41,183 nucleotides of DNA from an uncultured Bacteroidota bacterium (GTDB lineage: Bacteria; Bacteroidota; Bacteroidia; AKYH767-A; OLB10), in NCBI GenBank assembly GCA_903847585.1, contig CAINEC010000021.1, positions 1 through 41,183 on the forward strand. The letters are read 5' to 3'. A program made the position numbers and the translations under genes. The notes beneath the pieces were generated by a model. It did not search any database and was not told the origin of the DNA. It saw nothing but the letters and a program-made list of their open reading frames with translations. The stretch's first letter is position 1, and every line of letters starts with the position of its first letter. Below, piece by piece: positions 34,752-41,183 of the stretch.

Positions 34752-34884
34752 AGTCCCGATAGCTATCGGGATTTTATTTTCAATAAAGTCGTATGGTTCT
34801 CCCGATAGCTATCGGGATTATTTTCAAGAAAGGGATATCGTTTCCCTCGATAACTATCGTTCCGAGCCATCTTGAGATCCATGG
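34659..34884. repeat. Three degenerate repeat units with dispersed 18-bp palindromes
   Basis: A segment of the form ATTTTCAA-TAAAG-CGTAT, then the CCCGATAGCTATCG palindrome, then a CCGAG-CAT-GAGATCC segment, occurs three times: about 34659-34720, 34776-34817 (shortened) and 34820-34884 (degenerate, with CTCGATAACTATCG). Two perfect 18-bp palindromes lie at 34754-34771 and 34800-34817, identical to the one at 10128-10145. The first unit also forms an imperfect hairpin between CTCCCGAT at 34683-34690 and ATCGGGAG at 34708-34715. Confidence 0.85.
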
Positions 34885-35241
34885 TTTATTAAAAAAAAAC
34901 TAATTCCTTCCAATAGAATTTATTCCTACTAGCTAGTGGAGTTTCATGCCAGGCAGATAAATTGAAACGTTTTTATGAAAGCGATTTAGTTGCGAAAGTA
35001 TTTATTTATAAATATAAATAATAAGTAATAATTGAGAGGTTAGGGAAATAGTAAAGGGTTATGAGTGTAAGCACTTATGTTGAATGGGGGTGTTTTTATC
35101 TTGTTCAAGCATGTTTTATACTCTATTAACAATGTAAAATTCTCGTTTGATAAGTTTATCTCTAAATCCTTGTTTAATACGGTCAATTTTCTAATTTAGA
35201 AAAGGCTTTTTGAGATTTATAACATTTTAATTATTTCCGCT
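34885..35241. other. AT-rich gene-free stretch upstream of the adhesin unit
   Basis: I see no coding frame or RNA gene here. A 12-bp AT palindrome TATTTATAAATA lies at 35003-35014 in a run of A/T. The distal end contains a probable promoter at 35170-35199. The preceding region may be an upstream regulatory tract for the adhesin genes, but no operator is recognisable. Confidence 0.5.
35170..35199 (+). promoter_or_regulatory. Probable -33/-7 promoter for the small protein/adhesin unit
   Basis: TTG at 35170-35172 and TAATTTAG at 35192-35199 are 19 nt apart. The -7 element matches TAnnTTTG at seven of eight positions. The first ATG is 42 nt downstream. Confidence 0.45.
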
Positions 35242-35676
35242 ATGAATAAAATTGGTTTTTGCTGTTTGGTTTTGCTATGCATTTTTAATAATAATGTAAT
35301 AGGTCAAACTATGAATGCAAGTGATAAATCTTTTGATCAATTAGTTTATTCAAAGATTGATTATAATCGTTTGTCGGATGATGTTAAACAACAGATCAAT
35401 AAAAATAAATTAGCTGACAAATCTCTTTTTGATGGAGTGTCAAGGGCCTTTGTTGTAGATGTCAAGATTATTAACTCAAATGATGATATAGCAAACCGTC
35501 TTTCATTTTTATTTACAAGTCCTAATATGAAAGATGTTAAATATATCGCTGGTCACCAAATACAAATTATCGCAACTGTAGAAACAGAGGCGACATTGTT
35601 TAAAGAATTGTTTTTGTCGAATAATATAAATGCAAGTTTTATTGATCAAAAGTTTGTTGTTTATCAAGTTAAATAG
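35242..35676 (+). CDS. Small exported protein of unknown function, co-encoded with giant adhesin
   Basis: The 144-residue product has a signal peptide (about 1-21, ending VIG before Gln). The mature domain of about 120 residues is mixed alpha/beta in appearance: charged helices around YNRLSDDVKQQINKNK, then beta-type segments VVDVKIINS, YIAGHQIQIIATVE, and a final FVVYQVK strand. It contains no Cys after the signal and no lipobox. I do not recognise the family. The adhesin gene starts 3 nt after its stop, so the two are almost certainly co-transcribed. That makes it a candidate chaperone, anchor or accessory of the adhesin, an inference from position only. Confidence 0.75.
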   Translation: MNKIGFCCLVLLCIFNNNVIGQTMNASDKSFDQLVYSKIDYNRLSDDVKQQINKNKLADKSLFDGVSRAFVVDVKIINSNDDIANRLSFLFTSPNMKDVKYIAGHQIQIIATVETEATLFKELFLSNNINASFIDQKFVVYQVK

Positions 35677-35679
35677 CCT

Positions 35680-38600
35680 ATGAAAATACGTCTACTTCTC
35701 TATACACTTTTTTTCTTTTTTTTTAGTAGTAATGTTTACGGGCAAGCACCTGTGAATGATGATCCATGTAATGCGACGCCGTTAACAGCAGGTACAGGTT
35801 GTAATTACGTGACGGGTACAACCACTAATGCGACTGCGACTGTAGGTGTTCCTGCTCCAGGTTGTGCGAATTATACAGGTGGGGATGTGTGGTTTTCGGT
35901 AACAGTCCCTGCTTCCGGTAGCTTGATTTTTGATTCCAATACAGGAATAATTACTGATGGAGGGATGGCTATTTATTCAGGGACGTGTAGTAGCCTTACT
36001 TTAATTTCTTGCAATGATGATGGTAGTGCCAATGGATTGATGCCGTCAATATCAGCTACTGGTTTAACACCTGGTTCAACAATATATATTCGCTTTTGGG
36101 AGTATGGAAATGACAATCCTGGAGATTTTTCATTGTGTATTGAAACAGTTACTCCATGTGCAACTACATCCACCAACTCTTCTTGTGCCAGTGCGGATCC
36201 TTTTTGTACAGGAACATCTTATAACTATTGTAATACTACAAATGTTGCTTCATTAGGTGGTGGTGGTATTTATGGATGTCTTGGTTCTACTCCAAATCCT
36301 GCTTTTTATTTTATGAATATTCAATCAAACGGTCCTATCACTTTTAATATCTCTCAAAATACAAATGCAGGTGTTGGAATTGATGTTGACTTTGTTTTAT
36401 GGGGGCCATTTGCATCGCAGGCTGCAATGTGTGCTGGACTTGCTGCTGGTAATATTATTGATTGTAGTTTTTCAATTGCGCCTATTGAAACAGCAACCAT
36501 ACCGAATGCAATTGCAGGACAATGGTACATGATGTTGATAACAAATTACTCAAACCAACCGGGTAATATTCAATTTAATCAGACTAATTCCAGTACTGCA
36601 GGTGCGGGCTCCACTAATTGTAATTTATTAACTGCTGTTCCAGGTCCATGTGCCAGCGGATATTTCACATTAACAGGAACAGTCGATGTTCCTGCACCGC
36701 CAAGCTCAGGTACTCTAACGATTACTAATTCTAGTGGCGGATCTCAAGTAATAAATGCACCCTTTACTAGTAATATTTCTTATTCAATTCCTAATATTTG
36801 TGGTGACGGAAATGCACATACGGTTACGGCTGTGTTTTCTGCTGTTGGTTCACCAACAATTTTACCTGCATCCTATACTGCACCTAGTTGTAATACACTA
36901 ACGGCAACGCCTGGCCCCTGTGTTGGTGGTCAGTATACAATGTCGGGCACATTAACAACAAATAGTTGCATGCCTTCAACCGGAACATTAACAATTTCCA
37001 GTTCTTGCGGAGGGAGTGTGGTTTATAACGCACCATTTACAAGTCCTCTGAATTGGTCTTTGCCTGCATCAAATGGTAATGGGGGTAATTGTACTATTAC
37101 TGCGGTTTATTCGGCAGCAGGTGCACCAACAATTTCTTCTGTAACAATTGCCGAACCTCAATGTTGTGGTGCAAACGCTGGAACGGTTACGGTAACTGCT
37201 ACTAACGGTACTGTATCTACGTCGGGAAGTAATACTCAGGTTGTGTTATGTTCAGGTGGTTCGGTTTCTTTGGTGAGTAATAATAATTATGTTCTTCCTC
37301 CGTCTTTTGATCCAGGTTGGGATGATTCCGAATTATTTTATGCGATTTATTTATCACCTGGCCCTACAGTTCCTGACCCAGACTTAGATCCTAACTGGAC
37401 AGGTTATTATTGGACAGGACAGGATTTTGCCAATAGCGCTTATGCAACTAATTCGTCAAATTGTGGATCTCCAATTTTAAATTTACCTGGGATCAATGCA
37501 ACGAATAACACATTAGTTTTTGTACCAATAACTGCTGATGATGGTGATAATGGATTAAACTGGAATGGTGTTGTTGCCCATGATCAAAATGGTGATGGTT
37601 GCTTTGATATTGGTGATCCAATTTCAATAACATTTTTAAATCCGATTACTTGCTCATCAACAGCCTCATGTGGTGGGTCAGTAAGTATTGCCATTAGTGG
37701 AGGTTATCCTGAATTTTTATCCGGACTTTATACCATTACAAATACAGGATCTGGTTCGCTGAGTTCAACATCAGCAACTGCAGGTGGATCCGTAACAATA
37801 TCAGGATTGACTACAGGGCAATCATATTCTATATCTGTTACTGATGCAGGAGGATGTGCAGTTGCTACGTATAGTGGGATTTATGAAGGGGCTCCAACAA
37901 TTACTTTAACGGCAAATCCTTCAACTATTTGTCTTGGCTCATGTTCAACTTTGTCAACAGTAGTTAATTCAGGTGTTACGGCTGTGAATGCTACATTAAC
38001 AAGTAAGGAGTGTGCGATTATTCCTGATGGCGGAATTGGAACAACCAATGGTAGTCCATCCGTAAATACTGGAAGTTGGGCACATACCTGTATTGATGTA
38101 AGTGGTGTTTGTAACCAAACATGGAATACAGGAGATGTGTTATCTGTAGCAATTAATATTTTACATGCATGGGATCAGGATTTAGATATTTACTTGCAAG
38201 CGCCCAATGGCGTTTATTATTTGCTTAGTCAAGATCTTGGTGGCGGAGGTGATAATTATACAAATACGGTTTTTTCAGCAACTGGCGCAACTGTGATTTC
38301 AGGCGGGGCCGGAGCCGCACCTTTTACAGGTACGTTTAAACCATTAGGCGCAGGAAATAATTTTAGTGGTTTAAATGGAACTTCAATCAATGGTTCATGG
38401 TGTTTATGGGTGGGAGATGATGGTGCTATCGACCAAGGCTCAATCCAAAATTGGTCACTTACATTCGCCAATCAAACAACTTTTACTTATGCTTGGTCAC
38501 CTGCGACAGGCTTGTCAGCTACAAATGTTTTAAATCCAACAGCTTGTCCAACATCTTCAACTTCGTATAGCCTTACCGTTACTAATGAATGCGGTTGTTC

Positions 38601-41183
38601 AACAACTGCTACAGTGCCAATCACCGTAACACCTCCTGTTACTCCAACCTTCAATCCTATTGGGCCAATATGTGCAGCTTCTGTAGCGCCAGCTTTGCCA
38701 ACAACATCAACGAATGGAATTACAGGTACATGGTCGCCGGCAACAATTAGTAATGTTGCTACAGGGACTTATACTTTTACTCCTAATGCAGGGCAGTGTG
38801 CAAATACAACATCGCTAACTGTTACAGTTGATAATGCTCCTGTGGTTACAAGTGTAATAACAAATCCATTATGCTTAGGTAATACCAATGGTTCGGTTGA
38901 TGTTTCTGTATCTGGCGGAACAGCTCCAATTACATATCAATGGTCAAATGGTTCAACCAATCAGGATTTAAGTAATTTGGCAGTTGGGACGTATACGGTA
39001 ACCGTTAGTTCAGCAAATGGATGCACGGCAGTATTATCAAACGTAGTTGCTACTCCTATTGCTGTAACTGTAAGTATTACATCTACTACTAATATTAACT
39101 GCTTTGGACAAAGTACTGGTGCAGTATCGTCAGTAGGAAATGGTGGTACTAGTCCATATACCTATTTGTGGTCTACAGGTGCTACTACAAATTCCATAAG
39201 CAATTTGCCTGTAGGTGTATATACAGTTACTGTAACTGATGCAAATGGATGTACGAATAATACAATTGTATCTGCTACTTTATTACAGCAACCTCAATTG
39301 AATGTTAGTTTGCCTACTGTTACAAATGTTAGTTGCTTCGGAGGAAGTAATGGAAGTATATCTGCAAGTCCTAGTGGTGGAACAGCTGGATATAACTACC
39401 AGTGGAGCAATGGTTCGTTTGGGAGTACAGCTTCGGGATTAATTGCAGGAACTTATACCGTAACGGTAACAGATGCTTACGGATGTACGGCCACAAATTC
39501 AGCAACAATTACACAACCAACCCAATTAACAATTTCAATCCCTTCTACTACAAATGTACTATGTAATGGTGACGCAACAGGAAGTGTAACCGCACAAGCA
39601 GCGAATGGAACAGCTGCTTATTCATACTTGTGGAGTAACGGTGCTACAGGCTCAACGGTAAATAATCTAACGGCGGGCACATACGTTGTTACAGCAACTG
39701 ATGCGAATGGATGTACAATATCTACAACTGCGACAATTACACAACCGACAGTGTTAACGGTCTCTATTCCGTCTACAACAAATGTATTATGTAATGGTGC
39801 TTCTACAGGCTCAGCAACTTCGTTAGCATCGAATGGTACAGCAGGATATTCTTATTTGTGGAATACAGGATCAACTACTGCAACAATCAATAATCTAACG
39901 GCAGGGACATACACTGTAACTGCAACAGATGCGAGTGGATGTACTACGTCAACAACAACTACGATTACTCAACCAAGTTTGTTGGCCGTTTCAATTCCTT
40001 CAACTACAAATGTTCTATGTAATGGTGCTTCGACAGGCTCAGCAACTTCGGTAGCGTCGAATGGCACACTAGGGTATTCATATCAATGGAATACTGGTGC
40101 ATCTACCGCTTCAATTAGTGGATTAGCTATAGGAACATATACTGTTACAGCGACAGATGCAAATGGATGTACAGCAACTACAAGTGCAACACTTACGCAG
40201 CCGACTTCAATTACATTAACACCTTCGAGTACAACTTCTACTTGTGGGCAAGCAAATGGAAGTGCAAGCGTTAGTGTAACAGGAGGTATAGCTGCTTATA
40301 CTTATTCATGGTCAAGTGGCCAAACAACATCTTCAATTTCTAATGTCGCTTCTGGAGGATATGTTGTTACAGTTACAGATGCAAATGGATGTACAGCTTC
40401 AGCTTCAGCAAATGTCGGAAGTATAGGCGGACCGACTGTTACTGTTTTAAGCAGCAATGATGTTAGTTGCTTTGGAGGTTCTAACGGTAGTGCACAGGTG
40501 AATGTAAGTTCAGGAACTGGTCCGTTTACCTATTCGTGGTTGCCAAGTGGTGGTAGTGGAGTTGCTGCATCAAATCTTTCAGCTGGAAATTACTCGGTAA
40601 ATGTGACTGATGACAATGGATGTACTTCCTCTGTTTCAGTAATTATTTCACAGCCTGTGTTATTAAGTATTACAATACCATCAACAACAAATGTACTATG
40701 TAATGGTGCTTCGACAGGCTCAGCAACTTCGGTAGCCTCTAACGGAACAGCTGGGTATTCATACTTATGGAATACAGGATCGACTACTGCAACAATTAAT
40801 AATCTATCGGCTGGGGCATATACAGTAACAGCAACAGATGCGAATGGATGTACGACTTCTACTACGGCAACAATTACTCAACCAAGTGTACTAACTGTAT
40901 CAATCCCTTCTACGACAAATGCATTGTGTAATGGTGCTTCGACAGGCACAGCAACTTCGTTAGCGTCGAATGGTACAGCTGGATATACTTACTTATGGAA
41001 TACTGGATCAACATCAGCAACGATTAATAATCTAGCGGTAGGGACATACACTGTTACGGCAACTGATGCGAATGGATGTACTACTTCAACGACAACTACG
41101 ATTACTCAACCAAGTGTATTGTCTGTTTCAATTCCTTCTACTACAAATGTATTATGTAATGGTGCTTCGACAGGCTCAGCAAC
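35680..41183 (+). CDS. Giant SprB-like repeat adhesin, open at window end
   Basis: An uninterrupted frame from the ATG at 35680 runs to the edge (1834 codons and counting). A signal peptide (1-22, ending VYG before Gln) precedes two Cys-rich beta domains (about 25-320; DVWFSVTVPASGSLIFD resembles pre-peptidase or CUB-like jelly rolls). Ig-like segments follow, and a P-domain resembling the proprotein-convertase type lies at about 810-935 (HAWDQDLDIYLQAPNG, then GSWCLWVGDDGAIDQG). From about residue 1060 come SprB-type repeats with Cys near the start, Y-x-W-S/N-x-G in the middle and GTYTVTVTDANGCT at the end. SprB is the mobile adhesin of gliding Bacteroidota and is exported by type IX secretion. 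Its C-terminus and any sorting domain are outside the window. Confidence 0.92.
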   Translation, partial: MKIRLLLYTLFFFFFSSNVYGQAPVNDDPCNATPLTAGTGCNYVTGTTTNATATVGVPAPGCANYTGGDVWFSVTVPASGSLIFDSNTGIITDGGMAIYSGTCSSLTLISCNDDGSANGLMPSISATGLTPGSTIYIRFWEYGNDNPGDFSLCIETVTPCATTSTNSSCASADPFCTGTSYNYCNTTNVASLGGGGIYGCLGSTPNPAFYFMNIQSNGPITFNISQNTNAGVGIDVDFVLWGPFASQAAMCAGLAAGNIIDCSFSIAPIETATIPNAIAGQWYMMLITNYSNQPGNIQFNQTNSSTAGAGSTNCNLLTAVPGPCASGYFTLTGTVDVPAPPSSGTLTITNSSGGSQVINAPFTSNISYSIPNICGDGNAHTVTAVFSAVGSPTILPASYTAPSCNTLTATPGPCVGGQYTMSGTLTTNSCMPSTGTLTISSSCGGSVVYNAPFTSPLNWSLPASNGNGGNCTITAVYSAAGAPTISSVTIAEPQCCGANAGTVTVTATNGTVSTSGSNTQVVLCSGGSVSLVSNNNYVLPPSFDPGWDDSELFYAIYLSPGPTVPDPDLDPNWTGYYWTGQDFANSAYATNSSNCGSPILNLPGINATNNTLVFVPITADDGDNGLNWNGVVAHDQNGDGCFDIGDPISITFLNPITCSSTASCGGSVSIAISGGYPEFLSGLYTITNTGSGSLSSTSATAGGSVTISGLTTGQSYSISVTDAGGCAVATYSGIYEGAPTITLTANPSTICLGSCSTLSTVVNSGVTAVNATLTSKECAIIPDGGIGTTNGSPSVNTGSWAHTCIDVSGVCNQTWNTGDVLSVAINILHAWDQDLDIYLQAPNGVYYLLSQDLGGGGDNYTNTVFSATGATVISGGAGAAPFTGTFKPLGAGNNFSGLNGTSINGSWCLWVGDDGAIDQGSIQNWSLTFANQTTFTYAWSPATGLSATNVLNPTACPTSSTSYSLTVTNECGCSTTATVPITVTPPVTPTFNPIGPICAASVAPALPTTSTNGITGTWSPATISNVATGTYTFTPNAGQCANTTSLTVTVDNAPVVTSVITNPLCLGNTNGSVDVSVSGGTAPITYQWSNGSTNQDLSNLAVGTYTVTVSSANGCTAVLSNVVATPIAVTVSITSTTNINCFGQSTGAVSSVGNGGTSPYTYLWSTGATTNSISNLPVGVYTVTVTDANGCTNNTIVSATLLQQPQLNVSLPTVTNVSCFGGSNGSISASPSGGTAGYNYQWSNGSFGSTASGLIAGTYTVTVTDAYGCTATNSATITQPTQLTISIPSTTNVLCNGDATGSVTAQAANGTAAYSYLWSNGATGSTVNNLTAGTYVVTATDANGCTISTTATITQPTVLTVSIPSTTNVLCNGASTGSATSLASNGTAGYSYLWNTGSTTATINNLTAGTYTVTATDASGCTTSTTTTITQPSLLAVSIPSTTNVLCNGASTGSATSVASNGTLGYSYQWNTGASTASISGLAIGTYTVTATDANGCTATTSATLTQPTSITLTPSSTTSTCGQANGSASVSVTGGIAAYTYSWSSGQTTSSISNVASGGYVVTVTDANGCTASASANVGSIGGPTVTVLSSNDVSCFGGSNGSAQVNVSSGTGPFTYSWLPSGGSGVAASNLSAGNYSVNVTDDNGCTSSVSVIISQPVLLSITIPSTTNVLCNGASTGSATSVASNGTAGYSYLWNTGSTTATINNLSAGAYTVTATDANGCTTSTTATITQPSVLTVSIPSTTNALCNGASTGTATSLASNGTAGYTYLWNTGSTSATINNLAVGTYTVTATDANGCTTSTTTTITQPSVLSVSIPSTTNVLCNGASTGSA
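38872..41183 (+). repeat. Tandem array of SprB repeats, period about 228 bp (76 residues)
   Basis: The leading Cys codon of each unit falls at 38872, 39100, 39334, 39562, 39790, 40018, 40243, 40468, 40699, 40927 and 41155. Spacings are 228, 234, 228, 228, 228, 225, 225, 231, 228 and 228 bp, always multiples of 3. Units beginning at 39790, 40018, 40699, 40927 and 41155 are nearly identical at DNA level around the LCNGAS codons, while those at 40243 and 40468 diverge. The array continues past the window edge. Confidence 0.95.

Noticed and set aside
34610-34884. A genomic island integrated at tRNA-Leu
   Set aside because: There is a direct repeat of the tRNA end only 105 bp apart, with no integrase, cargo or matching far repeat in the window. 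A small repeat-driven duplication fits better.
35973-38471. Minus-strand open frames inside the adhesin (35973-36176, 38256-38471)
   Set aside because: They have low-complexity translations antisense to the long Thr/Ser/Gly-rich frame and no start signals.

Overview
The window is a chromosomal segment of an AT-rich member of the Bacteroidota. I infer this from SprB-type repeats, a PorV/PorQ-family protein, a type IX-style C-terminal domain, a carboxypeptidase-regulatory TonB receptor, short lipoproteins, and many promoters of the form TTG-(about 20 nt)-TAnnTTTG. Genus cannot be read from the sequence. Most of the window is a densely packed core genome. No prophage, insertion sequence, CRISPR array or restriction system is visible.

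Layout. Bases 1-2066 (minus strand): a small lipoprotein, the MgtE magnesium channel and the N-terminal part of a SerA-like dehydrogenase. 2190-6908 (plus): uracil-DNA glycosylase with an Omp85-family protein, then the GTPases Era and Der. 6910-13698 (minus): a patatin phospholipase fused to an Omp85 barrel, a BtuF-like binding protein, and a compact run of 4'-phosphopantetheinyl transferase, GGGP-synthase family protein, PnuC transporter, NadR-type kinase and a PLP-dependent cysteine/cystathionine synthase. An octamer array and an 18-bp palindrome lie between the last enzyme and the BtuF-like gene. 13724-16444: AhcY on the plus strand, a Rieske-fold lipoprotein on the minus strand and two small secreted proteins. 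16500-20057 (minus): SMC.

20525-29549 (plus) is a three-gene envelope operon: a TonB-dependent receptor, a 1408-residue secreted protein with a type IX-like C-terminus, and a PorV/PorQ-like outer-membrane protein. It is followed by greA and a HIT protein, then ruvC and a SpoU methyltransferase on the minus strand, and mutS on the plus strand. 34300-34663 carries tRNA-Gly(GCC) and tRNA-Leu(UAA). Immediately downstream, the tRNA-Leu 3' end and half of its terminator are duplicated among copies of the same 18-bp palindrome seen at 10.1 kb. From 35242 to the window edge, a small secreted protein is followed after 3 nt by a giant SprB-like adhesin (at least 1834 residues, open at the edge) with a subtilase P-type domain and ten or more repeats of about 228 bp.

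Functional links. NR uptake and phosphorylation (PnuC plus kinase) form one unit. AhcY and the PLP enzyme both bear on homocysteine and sulfur metabolism. Era, Der, GreA, RuvC, MutS, Ung and SMC are housekeeping. The surface genes (TonB trio, SprB-like adhesin, patatin-barrel) point to a type IX-secreting, possibly gliding, surface lifestyle. The Gld/Spr machinery itself is not in the window. The best candidates for undescribed biology are the TonB/T9SS-cargo/PorV trio, the small-protein/adhesin pair, and the palindrome-octamer repeat family with its tRNA-Leu duplication.
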